Notes: generated by a model not told the origin, from the letters alone. A DNA stretch of 64,000 nt from Bradyrhizobium sp. 190 (GCF_023073415.1 NZ_JADPJL010000037.1:233712-297711); one strand, 5' to 3'; shown: positions 1 through 9,183, counted from the first letter of the stretch. Program-made: numbers and translations.

Positions 1-1213
1 GGATATTCGAATCCGAGGTGTCGCGATCCGCCACCGCCAGCGCGACAGCGGTATGGGGATCGACGAGGTCGCCCGCCTCGCGCCAGGCGGCCCGGATCGC
101 AGCCGACGTCTCGGTCTCGTCGGCGCGGCCGGCATCGAACTCCTCGCGGATCGCCGCCAGCATGGCATCCGGCAGCACGAAACGTCCGGACTGTTTCAGC
201 GAGCCCATCAGCCGGCGAACGCTGTCGGCGTCGCGGCGGCTCGCCTCGAACAGCAGGCGCTCGAAATTCGAGGAGATCTGGATGTCCATCGAGGGCGAAG
301 CGGAGGCGTGAACCTCGCGCACTTCGTAAATGCCGGTCTTGAGCGTGCGCGGCAGGATGTCGTTGACGTTGGAGGCGATGCGCAGCCAGCGAACCGGCAG
401 GCCCATCTTCTTGGCAACATAGCCCGCAAAAATGTCGCCGAAATTCCCGGTCGGCACGGTGAAATCGACCGTGCGTGCAGGCGCACCGAGGGCGACGGCC
501 GACGTAAAATAATACACGACCTGCGCCACGATCCGCGCCCAGTTGATCGAGTTGACGCCCGACAGCGAGACCGCGTCGCGAAAGCCGTGATGGTTGAACA
601 TCGCCTTCACGATCGCCTGGCAATCGTCGAACGTGCCTTCGATCGCGAGCGCATGCACATTGGTGGCACCCGTCGTCGTCATCATCCGACGCTGCACGTC
701 GGAGATACGCCCGTTCGGGAACAGCACGACCAGATCGACATTGTCGAGGCCGGCAAACGCATCGACCGCAGCACCGCCGGTATCGCCTGAGGTAGCGACC
801 ACGATGGTGGTGCGCTGGTTGCGCTTGGCCAGCACGTGATCCATCAGCCGCGAGATCAACTGCATCGCGACGTCCTTGAACGCCAGCGTCGGGCCGTGGA
901 ACAGCTCCAGCACGAATTGATTGGGCCCGACCTGATCGAGCGGCACCACCGCCGGATGGCGGAACGTGGCGTAGGCCTCATTCGCCATGCGGCCGAGATC
1001 GGCGTCGGAAATTTCGCCCGCGGTAAACGGCTTGATCACGTCGACCGCGACTTCCCAATACGGCCGGCCGAAAAATCCGGCGATGGTTTCAGGAGAGAGC
1101 TGCGGCCAGACCTCGGGCACATAGAGGCCGCCGTCCCGGGCAAGCCCGGTCAGCATCACATCGCAGAAACCCAGGACGGGGGCCTCCCCCCGCGTCGAAA
1201 TATAGCGCGTCAA
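1..1213 (-). CDS. thrC: Threonine synthase (3' end cut by window edge)
   Basis: Threonine synthase converts O-phospho-L-homoserine to threonine with pyridoxal phosphate, in the cytosol. Reading inward from 1213 gives about 404 residues beginning MTRYISTRGEAP and still open at base 1; the family usually runs to about 470 residues, so roughly the last 65 are outside the window. The PLP-lysine motif GPTLAFKD is visible (Lys about 113), followed by the substrate and cofactor loops ATSGDTGGAA and PTGNFGD. The start is a TTG (1211-1213) preceded by a strong GGAGGG about 7 bases upstream; no better ATG lies nearby. A palindromic repeat separates it from the permease gene upstream on the same strand. 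Confidence 0.93.
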   Translation of the reverse strand, partial: MTRYISTRGEAPVLGFCDVMLTGLARDGGLYVPEVWPQLSPETIAGFFGRPYWEVAVDVIKPFTAGEISDADLGRMANEAYATFRHPAVVPLDQVGPNQFVLELFHGPTLAFKDVAMQLISRLMDHVLAKRNQRTTIVVATSGDTGGAAVDAFAGLDNVDLVVLFPNGRISDVQRRMMTTTGATNVHALAIEGTFDDCQAIVKAMFNHHGFRDAVSLSGVNSINWARIVAQVVYYFTSAVALGAPARTVDFTVPTGNFGDIFAGYVAKKMGLPVRWLRIASNVNDILPRTLKTGIYEVREVHASASPSMDIQISSNFERLLFEASRRDADSVRRLMGSLKQSGRFVLPDAMLAAIREEFDAGRADETETSAAIRAAWREAGDLVDPHTAVALAVADRDTSDSNI

Positions 1214-1360
1214 ACCACCCTCCAAAGGCACAGGCCCCACGCCAAGCCTTTGATATTGATCATGAATTAGATTTCGCCAAGCGCGAAGTGAGGGGCACCA
1301 TAAAGCGTTTTGGGGCGAAGGGGAAATGGGGATGACGACGAAAAATCGGGGGTGGGATCG

Positions 1361-1446
1361 GTAGGGTGGGCAAAGCGCAGCGTGCCCACCACCTATCCGC
1401 GACCGTCGTTTTGAATGGTGGGCACGCTTCGCTTTGCCCACCCTAC
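1361..1446. repeat. Palindromic repeat family A, copy 1 (short/short arms)
   Basis: An imperfect inverted repeat begins GTAGGGTGGGCAAAGCGCAG and ends with the complement CTTTGCCCACCCTAC. Both arms are the short type (core AAGCG). The two halves are separated by about 25 unconserved bases. It is one of eight copies of this family in the window and the only one with two short arms. No terminator-like T-run follows it. Confidence 0.93.
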
Positions 1447-1467
1447 GAGAGCGGAGGCGGCGTCCAA

Positions 1468-2739
1468 CTACCCATATCGAAATGCCTCGACCGGATCGAG
1501 CCGCGCCGCGCGCCACGATGGATAGAGCGTCGCGAGGAATGACAGCGTCAGTGCCATGCCCACAACGGCAGCGGTCTCGCCAAAATCGATCTCCGCCGGC
1601 AGCTTCGACAGGAAGTAGAGTTTTGGCGGAAACAATTCGGTATTGGTGAGCCAGGACAGAAACTGCCGGATCGATTCGATGTTCAGACAAACCAGCATGC
1701 CGACGAGAAGCCCGGTCAGCGTACCGAGCACGCCGATCGCAGCACCCGCGATCAGGAATACCCGCATGATCGATCCTCGCGAGGCTCCCACGGTGCGCAG
1801 AATGGCGATATCGCTGCCCTTGTCCTTCACGAGCATGATCAGGCCCGAAACGATGTTCAGCGCTGCGACCAGCACGATCAAGGTCAGGATCAGAAACATG
1901 ACATTGCGTTCGACCTGAAGTGCGGCGAAAAAGGCCGAGGTGCGCCGTCGCCAGTCGACAAGGAACACCGGCCGCCCGGCGGCGTCTGCCACCGGCCTTC
2001 GGAATTCGTCGACCCTGTCGGGGCTGGCTTCGATGAAAATTTCGATCGCGCTCACGTCATCGGCGCGCTTGAAATAGGCCTGCGCCTCGGCGAGCGGCAG
2101 AAAGACCATCACGGAATCATATTCCGACATGTCGAGGCTGAACACCGCCGCGACCTTGTAAGGCTTGATACGAGGTGCCGCCCCCTTCGACGTCACGGCT
2201 CCGCCGGGCGCGACCAGTGTGATGTTGTCGCCGGCACGCAGCGACAATTGATCGGCAAGCCTGCGTCCGATGGCGACCCCTTGTCCCTGCACAAATGCGT
2301 CCAGCGAGCCCTGCTGGACGTTGCTGGCGATCGAGGTGAGTTTGTTCATATCCTCGGCGCGAATGCCGCGAACGAGCACGCCTGAGGCATTGTGCGCCGA
2401 TGATGCCAGCGCAGGTCCGTCCACCACGGGAACGGCGAGCCGGATGCCTGGCACCTGGCTGATGCGCTCAGTGACGTCCTTCCAATCCGTCAGCGGCGAC
2501 TCGAGTGGTTGCATCACAAGGTGACCGTTCAGGCCGACGATCTTGTCGATCAATTCCTTGCGAAAGCCGTTCATGACGGCCATCACGATAATCAGCGTCG
2601 CAACGCCGAGCATGATGCCGAGGAACGAGAAACCGGCAATGACGGAAATGAAGCCTTCCTTGCGACGCGCCCGCAAGTAGCGCCCGGAAACCAACCATTC
2701 GAATGCCGAGAAAGGCAGCGGGCGCGGGGATTTTTCCAT
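1468..2739 (-). CDS. lolC: Lipoprotein-releasing system permease, LolC/LolE family
   Basis: Inner-membrane permease of the Lol ABC transporter, which extracts outer-membrane lipoproteins from the inner membrane. The 423 residues show the family plan: a first membrane helix at about 29-54, a large periplasmic MacB/FtsX-like domain to about 275, and three C-terminal helices (about 280-303, 326-352, 389-410). The ending YPSWRAARLDPVEAFRYG is the classic LolC/E C-terminus. The ATG at 2739 follows a GTGGAG box. The ATPase partner lolD, usually directly downstream, is not here; a repeat and thrC follow instead. LolC and LolE cannot be told apart from this sequence alone. Confidence 0.92.
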   Translation of the reverse strand: MEKSPRPLPFSAFEWLVSGRYLRARRKEGFISVIAGFSFLGIMLGVATLIIVMAVMNGFRKELIDKIVGLNGHLVMQPLESPLTDWKDVTERISQVPGIRLAVPVVDGPALASSAHNASGVLVRGIRAEDMNKLTSIASNVQQGSLDAFVQGQGVAIGRRLADQLSLRAGDNITLVAPGGAVTSKGAAPRIKPYKVAAVFSLDMSEYDSVMVFLPLAEAQAYFKRADDVSAIEIFIEASPDRVDEFRRPVADAAGRPVFLVDWRRRTSAFFAALQVERNVMFLILTLIVLVAALNIVSGLIMLVKDKGSDIAILRTVGASRGSIMRVFLIAGAAIGVLGTLTGLLVGMLVCLNIESIRQFLSWLTNTELFPPKLYFLSKLPAEIDFGETAAVVGMALTLSFLATLYPSWRAARLDPVEAFRYG

Positions 2740-3440
2740 GGCTCCACTTTAGCGCTTTTTTGGTACAATTCGAGCACTCGCTTCGATGAACGATCTTCAT
2801 CCACCGCCATATTCCCGCCATGCCGGATCGGGCGCCGCGAACACACGGGGCGCGGAATGAGGTCAGGGATGGATAATGATCGACCGCGCTGCGGCCGGCA
2901 TGAAGCACGACGTCGATCGTGGCGGTCTCAAAACCATCGCCCAGAACTATCGCGCCGGGCGACCTCCACGTCCGGCGTGCGTGACCCCGCGGATTTTTCG
3001 GCTCTGGCGATCAAGGAGGAGTGCAGTAAGGCCGCCTCAGTCGGTGGCCTTTCATTTCACGAGCCGGAGATAAGCGGCCCCAGCAGCGGGGGGCTAGGGG
3101 CTGAGCTGGGGCCGCCCATTTTAACCGCCAGCAACGCGGAAACAAGCGGCCAACGGTCAGCCAATTTACCGCAACCCGGTTGATCGTTCCGAACTAGTTT
3201 GGAGTACCTCTGTTGGCGGCGTCTTTCGTATCAGACTAACCCATGCGATGTCACCAATTGGTACTTTTGACACATGCCTGTATTGAGCGACGTCCGTTCT
3301 CAGGCGTAACTCGGAAGACATTTGTTCGCGTCGAGTTCTTCTCAGTTTGACCCAGAGCGGGCATCGGCCGCGCCGTTCTGAAGATAACAACAGGTTAGAG
3401 CGACCGAAGCCGTTTCAAGGGGAATTATGGCTCGGTGAAA
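2740..3440. other. 700-bp gap without a supportable gene
   Basis: Open frames here are short, lack convincing ribosome sites and do not resemble known proteins. Two inverted repeats stand out. One is at 3030-3049 (GGCCGCC / GGTGGCC, followed by TTTC). The second is a perfect 11-bp pair at 3074-3084 and 3105-3115. The remainder looks like degenerate non-coding DNA. It could hold a small RNA or the remnant of a lost gene. Confidence 0.5.
3030..3115. repeat. Two adjacent hairpins (possible terminator or small-RNA structure)
   Basis: The first stem, GGCCGCC-tcagtc-GGTGGCC (3030-3049), is followed by a T-rich stretch and would serve as a weak plus-strand terminator. The second is a perfect 11-bp inverted repeat, GCGGCCCCAGC / GCTGGGGCCGC, with a G-rich 20-base loop (3074-3115). 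No gene immediately upstream on the plus strand explains them. An AAGGAGGAG sequence lies just before, at about 3012-3020. Confidence 0.55.
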
Positions 3441-3917
3441 TCAGATTTCGCAGTCGACTGAATTCAAAGCCTTGCGCAAGCCACCAAACGCGCTTAGCCG
3501 ACAGGGCCCGGTGTCGCTGGCGGCCTTTCGCCGCTCCGAAATTGCGGTTCGCTTGACATCGGCTTTCTTTGGCTTCGATTTGGGAAGGGCAGCGGTAGCG
3601 ACCTTCTTTGATTTGGGATCGTGCCGATGGCGGTTGATCACCCTCGGCGGCTCCGAAGGACCGACACTGATGCCTTCCGACGGAGAAATGCGTTCGTCGA
3701 CCAGAGCAGGCTGCGCTGGTGTCTCGCTGCTCGCAGCGGCAATTTCAAGTCGATCAGCCTTCGCCAACGCATCACGTGAATCGGAAATGGCTGCGGTTGA
3801 CTCGACAACGGGCTGGACGACCACTCCTGCACTCCGCGCTGGGGCTCTGAGTTCCATTGCCGCAAGTACTCCTACACCCAATGGGATGAGGAGGCCCAAC
3901 AACATCATTCTCAGCAT
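3441..3917 (-). CDS. Hypothetical membrane-anchored basic protein
   Basis: No function recognised. The 158 residues begin with a hydrophobic helix (MLRMMLLGLLIPLGVGVLAA) that could be a signal anchor. A long, low-complexity, Pro/Ala/Lys-rich region follows, including a basic stretch around residues 95-130, and the protein ends with a Cys-containing tail (CRLSAFGGLRKALNSVDCEI). The likely location is the periplasmic face of the inner membrane. A GGAGGG box lies about 6 bases before the ATG. The gene stands alone between non-coding stretches. Confidence 0.7.
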   Translation of the reverse strand: MLRMMLLGLLIPLGVGVLAAMELRAPARSAGVVVQPVVESTAAISDSRDALAKADRLEIAAASSETPAQPALVDERISPSEGISVGPSEPPRVINRHRHDPKSKKVATAALPKSKPKKADVKRTAISERRKAASDTGPCRLSAFGGLRKALNSVDCEI

Positions 3918-4168
3918 GATGCTCCCTCCGGCTTGAATTAGTGCCGGTGAAAATTCTCCGATCTAATGAGGCAACTTGGCGGCGGCTGACCTAACAACGC
4001 GACCCACGTACAGGGCGTTTGCAGACAGGGTTAACCGCCGGTCTAGATCTTTGGCCCCAAAGCGGACACGCCAATACGTCCGGGTTTGCCGGTGTCCGAA
4101 AACGGACATCGCTGGACCGCTACCGTTGTTTCGGTAAAGCACGACTGCGGAACAGGTCTTGAGCAGGA

Positions 4169-4423
4169 TCAGTCGCGAGTCATCGCGATCATATTGAAGT
4201 CCTTGTCGAGCTTGATGTCGTACTGCCCGCCCTTGCACTTGGCGTCATCGACTTCAAAGTAACCGCTGCCCTCGGTTTCCTTTTCCATCTTGCCGCCCGT
4301 GCAGCCAAGGACTTCCAAGGCAGCTTTGATCTTCTCGGCCTCCGCCGGTGTCACTGGGGTGTCAGCAAGCGCGAAAGTGCTGCTTACAAGTGCAGCGCCG
4401 AACGCCATCAAGAAGGGCTTCAT
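4169..4423 (-). CDS. Small exported PepSY-like protein
   Basis: An 84-residue protein with a clear signal peptide (MKPFLMAFGAALVSSTFALA), cleaved after ALA. The mature domain of about 64 residues contains PVTPAEAEKIKAALEVLGC and ends in FEVDDAKCKGGQYDIKLDKD, which resembles a single PepSY-type fold; two cysteines could form a disulfide. It would be periplasmic. The ATG at 4423 is preferred over a longer frame because it starts the signal peptide and has GGAG about 10 bases upstream. A GGAAC-N17-GTT motif sits about 28 bases upstream, suggesting control by the general stress sigma factor EcfG. Substrate or partner is unknown. Confidence 0.82.
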   Translation of the reverse strand: MKPFLMAFGAALVSSTFALADTPVTPAEAEKIKAALEVLGCTGGKMEKETEGSGYFEVDDAKCKGGQYDIKLDKDFNMIAMTRD

Positions 4424-4450
4424 CTGTGCATTCTCCAATTCAGCAAACGA

Positions 4451-4475
4451 AACCAGCCTAACCCAAGTTTGTTCC
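4451..4475 (-). promoter_or_regulatory. Candidate EcfG (general stress) promoter
   Basis: On the minus strand GGAAC (4475-4471) is followed by 17 bases and then GTT (4453-4451). This matches the alphaproteobacterial EcfG consensus GGAAC-N16/17-nGTT. Transcription would begin about 20 bases before the ATG of the PepSY-like gene. Confidence 0.65.
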
Positions 4476-4632
4476 AACAACCAAAGGCGTCAGGAGGAAC
4501 CCGGTAGCCCTGCGGATCTCTGAACGTGGCACGTCCCGTCATTTCGGTGCGATCCGGTATTTGGTCGCTATCGGGGCATAGCGGACATGCCATCGAACCA
4601 CACGATCAAACCCTCGAGACAACCGCGCCCCA

Positions 4633-5121
4633 TCAAGCCCGGTATTGTTCGTCGCTGACCTTCTCCATCCAGTCGACGGCCTTGCCGTCGAGCCGCTCCT
4701 GGATGGCGATGTGCGTCATGGCCGTCGTCGGCGTCGCGCCATGCCAGTGCTTTTCACCCGGCGGAAACCAGACGACGTCGCCCGGGTGAATTTCCTCGAC
4801 ACGGCCGCCCCAGACCTGCACCCAGCCGCGTCCGGACGTGACGATCAAGGTCTGGCCCAAGGGGTGGGTATGCCATGCCGTCCGCGCACCGGGCTCGAAG
4901 GTGACGCTGGCGCCGGCGACACGCGCGGGACCGGGAGCCTGCATCAGCGGATCGACGCGCACATTGCCCGTGAAGTATTCCACCGGCCCTTTGCCTGATG
5001 GTCGTGAACCGCTTCGCTTGATTTCCATCGTTCCGTTCCTTGGCTTCGCCGGGACAGCCGGCATGGTGCCCGCTGCCACCGCGAGCGCGGTGGTGGCGAG
5101 CAGGCGTCTTCGCGTGAACAT
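4633..5121 (-). CDS. Exported cupin-domain protein
   Basis: The 162 residues begin with a twin-arginine-like signal (MFTRRRLLATTALAVAAGTM). A single cupin barrel follows: the first motif is around TAWHTHPLGQTLIVTSGRGWVQ and the second around VWFPPGEKHWHGA, giving several His ligands for a metal. Cupins of this shape are often annotated as carboxymuconolactone-decarboxylase-associated or (R)-mandelonitrile-lyase-like proteins; the true reaction is not readable here. The start at 5121 is chosen over an upstream in-frame ATG because it begins the signal peptide and follows GGGGAAG. It lies 65 bases after paoC on the same strand, so it probably belongs to that periplasmic oxidoreductase operon. 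Confidence 0.88.
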   Translation of the reverse strand: MFTRRRLLATTALAVAAGTMPAVPAKPRNGTMEIKRSGSRPSGKGPVEYFTGNVRVDPLMQAPGPARVAGASVTFEPGARTAWHTHPLGQTLIVTSGRGWVQVWGGRVEEIHPGDVVWFPPGEKHWHGATPTTAMTHIAIQERLDGKAVDWMEKVSDEQYRA

Positions 5122-5186
5122 GGTGCTTCCCCTAATCGCACTTGCGGCGAGCTTCGAGATACGCGGCAGCAACGCAATCGAAGCGC

Positions 5187-7391
5187 TCAACCCACGTCCG
5201 GCATTTGCTCCAGCAGCTTGTCGAGCGTGATCGGATAATCGCGGACGCGCACGCCGGTCGCGTTGTAGACCGCGTTGGCAACGGCAGCCGCCACGCCGCA
5301 GATGCCGAGCTCGGCGACGCCCTTGGCCTTCATCGGCGACGACATCGGATCGGTCTCATCAAGGAAGAACATTTCCTGATGGGGGATGTCGGCATGCACC
5401 GGCACCTCGTAACCGGCGAGGTCATGGTTGACGAAGAAGCCGGCGCGCTTGTCGACCACAAGTTCTTCCATCAGCGCCGCGCCGACGCCCATGGTCATGG
5501 CGCCGATCACCTGGCTCCGCGCCGTCTTTGGATTCAGGATACGGCCAGCGGCGCACACCGCGAGCATGCGGCGCACGCGGATCTCGGCGGTCGCCGCATC
5601 GACGCCGACTTCGACGAAGTGCGCGCCGAAGGTCGATTGCTGGTACTTCTTGGCGATATCGCCATATTCGATTTCGTCTTCGGCCGAGATGCCGCCATCG
5701 GCCGCAGCCTGCATCAGCGGCACGCTGCGATTGCCCGCGCGCACGGCCCCATCGACGAACTCCGCCTCCGCGGAGTTGAACCCGAGCTTCTGCGCGATCA
5801 TCTCGCGCAGCTTGACGCAGGCGGCATAGACGCCGGCGGTCGAGTTGTTGCCGCCCCACTGCCCGCCGGAACCGGCCGACACCGGGAAAGCCGAGTCGCC
5901 GAGACGCACCTTCACATTCTCGAGCGGCACGCCCATCATCTCGGCCGCGGTCTGCGCGATGATGGTGTAGCTGCCGGTGCCGATGTCGGTCATGTCGGTT
6001 TCGACGGTCACGACACCGCTCTTGTCGAGCCGCACCCGCGCCGCCGACTTCGTCAGCAGATTGTTGCGGAACGCGGCGGCGGCGCCGATGCCGACCAGCC
6101 AGCGCCCGTCGCGGACCCTGCCCGGCTGCGGGTTGCGCTTGTTCCAGCCGAAGCGCTCGGCGCCCGTACGCAGGCACTCGACGAGCTGACGCTGCGAGAA
6201 CGGCCGCTCCGGCTTTTCCGGATCGACCTGGGTGTCGTTGAGGATGCGAAACTCGATCGGGTCGATCCCGAGCTTCTCGGCCATTTCATCGACGGCGATT
6301 TCCAGCGCCATCATGCCCGTCGCCTCGCCCGGCGCGCGCATCGCATTGCCTTCGGCCAGATCGAGCGTCGCGAGCCGCGTGGCGGTCATGCGGTGCGTGC
6401 CTGCATAGAGCAGCCGGGTCTGGCTGACCGCGCCGTCGGCCTTGCCGCCCGGCAGATCGCCGGACCAGCTCTCATGACCGATCGCCGTGATCTTGCCGTC
6501 CCGCGTGGCCCCGATGCGGATGCGCTGGATCGTTGCCGGGCGATGCGTGGTGTTGTTGAACATCAGCGGACGCTGCAGCGCCACCTTCACCGGCCGTTTC
6601 GCCGCGCGCGCGCCCAATGCGGCGAGCAGCGCGTCGGCGCGCGGGAACAGCTTGCCGCCAAAACCACCGCCGATGAACGGCGAATCGAGGCGGACGTTTT
6701 CCTTCGGAATGCCCAGCGTTGTGGCCATCTCCGCCTTGTTCCAGGCGATCATCTGGTTCGAGGTCCATAGCGTGAGCTTGTCGCCCTCCCATGCGGCGAT
6801 CGTGGCGTGCGGCTCCATCATGGCGTGCGCTTCATCGGGCGTGCTGTAGCGCGCATCGAGCCGGACCGGCGCGGCCGCAAACGCCGCGGCGAAGTCGCCG
6901 ACCGCCGTATCGCCGGGACCGCCGGTGATGGGATTTGGTTTTGCCTTATCCAGCAGAGAAGCGAGATCGAACGCACCCTGCTCCCTGACGTAATCGACGC
7001 GGATCAACTGCGCGGCGGCGCGCGCCTGCTCAAACGTTTCCGCGACGACGACGGCAATGGCCTGGTGATAATGCTGGATCTCGGGACCACCGAGGAGTTT
7101 TGCCGTGTTGAGCCTGCCCTTGTCGAGCTTGCCGGCGTTGTCAGCCGTGACGATCGCGAGCACGCCGGGCGCGGCCTTGGCATGACTCAGATCCATCCCG
7201 GCGATCCGTCCCTTGGCGATCGCCGAACCGACGACATAGCCATAGGCCTGGTTTGCCACGACATCGTGGCGCTCATAGGCGTAGGGCGCCGTGCCGGTGG
7301 CCTTGAGCGGACCATCGATCCGGCTGACGGGCTTGCCGACGATTCTGAGCTGATCAATCGGGTTGGTCGTGGCGGGAGATTCGAATTTCAT
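5187..7391 (-). CDS. paoC: Aldehyde oxidoreductase, molybdenum-binding subunit
   Basis: The large catalytic subunit of a xanthine-dehydrogenase-family enzyme (PaoC/YagR type), which oxidises aldehydes at a molybdenum-cytosine-dinucleotide cofactor in the periplasm with its FAD and iron-sulfur partners. The 734 residues match the family length. Visible features include the cofactor loop PFIGGGFGGKLF, the region MRAPGEATGMMALE, and the C-terminal KGVAEL, whose Glu (about 694) takes the place of the conserved catalytic glutamate. It starts 3 bases after the FAD subunit stops, so translation is probably coupled. It has no signal of its own and would be co-exported with the Tat-tagged small subunit. 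Confidence 0.92.
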   Translation of the reverse strand: MKFESPATTNPIDQLRIVGKPVSRIDGPLKATGTAPYAYERHDVVANQAYGYVVGSAIAKGRIAGMDLSHAKAAPGVLAIVTADNAGKLDKGRLNTAKLLGGPEIQHYHQAIAVVVAETFEQARAAAQLIRVDYVREQGAFDLASLLDKAKPNPITGGPGDTAVGDFAAAFAAAPVRLDARYSTPDEAHAMMEPHATIAAWEGDKLTLWTSNQMIAWNKAEMATTLGIPKENVRLDSPFIGGGFGGKLFPRADALLAALGARAAKRPVKVALQRPLMFNNTTHRPATIQRIRIGATRDGKITAIGHESWSGDLPGGKADGAVSQTRLLYAGTHRMTATRLATLDLAEGNAMRAPGEATGMMALEIAVDEMAEKLGIDPIEFRILNDTQVDPEKPERPFSQRQLVECLRTGAERFGWNKRNPQPGRVRDGRWLVGIGAAAAFRNNLLTKSAARVRLDKSGVVTVETDMTDIGTGSYTIIAQTAAEMMGVPLENVKVRLGDSAFPVSAGSGGQWGGNNSTAGVYAACVKLREMIAQKLGFNSAEAEFVDGAVRAGNRSVPLMQAAADGGISAEDEIEYGDIAKKYQQSTFGAHFVEVGVDAATAEIRVRRMLAVCAAGRILNPKTARSQVIGAMTMGVGAALMEELVVDKRAGFFVNHDLAGYEVPVHADIPHQEMFFLDETDPMSSPMKAKGVAELGICGVAAAVANAVYNATGVRVRDYPITLDKLLEQMPDVG

Positions 7392-7394
7392 GTG

Positions 7395-8345
7395 TCAGCC
7401 CTTCGCTTCGGTCAGCACCGCGCCGAGCGTGCGCTCGGCCAGCGACAGCTTGAATGTGTTTTCGCGCGTCGGCTTCGCATCGGCGAGCAATTGCGCGGCG
7501 ACGGCCTTGGCGCCGCGCGGCATTGCGGCCTCAGCCGCTTCGACGCGCCACGGTTTGTGGGCGACGCCGCCAAGCGCCACGCGTCCGGTGCCGTCGCGCT
7601 GCACGATCGCGGCGACCGAGACGAGCGCGAAAGCATAGGAGGCGCGATCGCGCACCTTGCGATAGACCTGCCTGCCGCCGACGGGTTTTGGCAGCGTCAC
7701 CGCGGTAATGAGCTCGCCCGGCTGCAGCGTGGTTTCGATATGCGGCGTGTCGCCGGGCAGGCGGTAGAATTCGGCGATCGGGATCGTTCGCGTCGCGCCG
7801 TCCGGCCGCACGGTTTCCACCGTCGCATCAAGCGCGCGCATCCCGACCGCCATGTCGCTCGGATGGGTGGCAATGCAGGCTTCGCTTGCGCCCAACACGG
7901 CATGCTGGCGGCTGAACCCGCCGATTGCCGCGCAGCCGCTGCCGGGCCGGCGTTTGTTGCAGGGCTGGTTGGTGTCGTAGAAGTAAGGACAGCGCGTCCG
8001 CTGCAGCAGGTTGCCCGCCGTGGTCGCCTTGTTGCGCAACTGGCCCGAGGCGCCCGCCAGCAGCGCGCGCGACAATACGCCATAGTCGCGCCGCACGCGG
8101 CTATCAGCGGCGAGATCGGTGTTGCGCACCAGTGCGCCGATACGCAATCCGCCCTCCGATGTCGGTTCGATCTTGTCGAGCGCGAGGCCGTTGACGTCGA
8201 TCAGATGGGCCGGCGTCTCGATCTCGAGTTTCATCAGATCGAGGAGATTGGTGCCACCGGCGATGAACTTGGTATCGGGATTGCGCAAGGCGGCAGCGGC
8301 GGCATCAGCCGGCGTGCGGGCGCGCTCGTAAGTGAAAGATCTCAT
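7395..8345 (-). CDS. paoB: Aldehyde oxidoreductase, FAD-binding subunit
   Basis: The middle subunit (PaoB/YagS type, 316 residues) passes electrons from the iron-sulfur subunit to FAD. The FAD-binding loop FIAGGTNLLDLM is near residue 35. A Cys-rich insert (RTRCPYFYDTNQPCNKRRPG, then SGCAAI and CIATH) matches the extra [4Fe-4S] cluster known in PaoB. The start at 8345 is chosen because its ATG overlaps the stop of the iron-sulfur subunit (ATGA), the usual operon coupling; a longer in-frame extension upstream runs through that gene and is rejected. Confidence 0.92.
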   Translation of the reverse strand: MRSFTYERARTPADAAAAALRNPDTKFIAGGTNLLDLMKLEIETPAHLIDVNGLALDKIEPTSEGGLRIGALVRNTDLAADSRVRRDYGVLSRALLAGASGQLRNKATTAGNLLQRTRCPYFYDTNQPCNKRRPGSGCAAIGGFSRQHAVLGASEACIATHPSDMAVGMRALDATVETVRPDGATRTIPIAEFYRLPGDTPHIETTLQPGELITAVTLPKPVGGRQVYRKVRDRASYAFALVSVAAIVQRDGTGRVALGGVAHKPWRVEAAEAAMPRGAKAVAAQLLADAKPTRENTFKLSLAERTLGAVLTEAKG

Positions 8346-8995
8346 GCGGGTCTCCCGGCAACTTCTGATATCGCCTCGGCGATGTTGGAATAGGCGCCGC
8401 AACGGCAGATGTTGCCGCTCATGCGCTCGCGGAGCTCGGCATTGGTCAGTTGCGCCGGCGCGTTGAGGTCGGCGCTGACATGGCTCGGAATGCCGGCCTT
8501 GATCTCGTCCAGCACGGCAACCGCCGAGCAGATCTGTCCGGGCGTGCAATAGCCGCATTGATAGCCGTCATGTTTTACGAATGCGGCCTGCATCGGGTGC
8601 AGGTTCTCAGGCGTACCCAGTCCCTCGATCGTCCTGATCTCGTCGCCCTCATGCATGACCGCCAGGGTCAGGCAGGAATTAATCCGCCGCCCCCCCGATA
8701 TGACCGTGCAGGCACCGCACTGACCGTGATCGCACCCCTTCTTGGAGCCGGTGAGATGCAGGTGCTCGCGCAGCGCATCGAGCAGCGTGGTGCGCGTGTC
8801 GAGCGTGACTTCGCGCGGCCTGCCATTCACGTTGAAGGAGACCTTCGACATCGGGACAGCCTGGGGGGCGGCCTGCGCAGGAGCCACCGGCGTTTGCGCA
8901 TTGGCCACCGGGGGTGCCGCGCCAAAGGCCACCGATGCGGCGGTTCCCAGCAACAGTTTCCGCCGCGATAGATCGAAGTCGCTCGGACCTTGCAT
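8342..8995 (-). CDS. paoA: Aldehyde oxidoreductase, [2Fe-2S] subunit with Tat signal
   Basis: The small subunit (PaoA/YagT type, 217 residues) carries two [2Fe-2S] clusters: Cys88, 93, 96 and 108 for the ferredoxin-like one, and Cys147, 150, 197 and 199 (GYCTPG and ICRCG) for the second. A twin-arginine signal (LSRRKLLLG, residues 9-17) followed by a hydrophobic stretch ending in ANA predicts export of the folded complex by Tat. It is the first gene of the paoABC-cupin operon and is transcribed away from a LysR regulator, 224 bases apart. Molybdenum cofactor maturation genes (paoD/MocA type) are not in the window. Confidence 0.94.
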   Translation of the reverse strand: MQGPSDFDLSRRKLLLGTAASVAFGAAPPVANAQTPVAPAQAAPQAVPMSKVSFNVNGRPREVTLDTRTTLLDALREHLHLTGSKKGCDHGQCGACTVISGGRRINSCLTLAVMHEGDEIRTIEGLGTPENLHPMQAAFVKHDGYQCGYCTPGQICSAVAVLDEIKAGIPSHVSADLNAPAQLTNAELRERMSGNICRCGAYSNIAEAISEVAGRPA

Positions 8996-9183
8996 GTCGT
9001 GTTCCCATTTTGCTGTCGGTTGATGTTCGGCGCGACCGTGCCGGCGTCCGCATCTATCGTCGTGTAACCGCGCCGGGTTTCGGCTGTTCCTCGCCGGCGT
9101 TCACGTTTGAAAGAGCTGTCGCGGGAGGACCGCGCTTGCCGGCTTCGCACAAGCTAACGGCTGCACGGAGCTTCGATTAGGTG

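Noticed and set aside
1214..1360. Possible tRNA or riboswitch before thrC
   Set aside because: No cloverleaf, T-loop or leader-peptide pattern was found in the gap; only repeat A nearby.
3166..3390. A 74-codon minus-strand frame in the 700-bp gap
   Set aside because: No signal, motif or ribosome site supports it; the sequence looks like degenerate non-coding DNA.
5142..8393. Long plus-strand open frames of more than 500 codons opposite paoABC
   Set aside because: They lie antisense to clear molybdenum-enzyme genes, are His/Arg/Gly-rich in an unnatural way and match no family; GC-rich codon use makes such shadows common.
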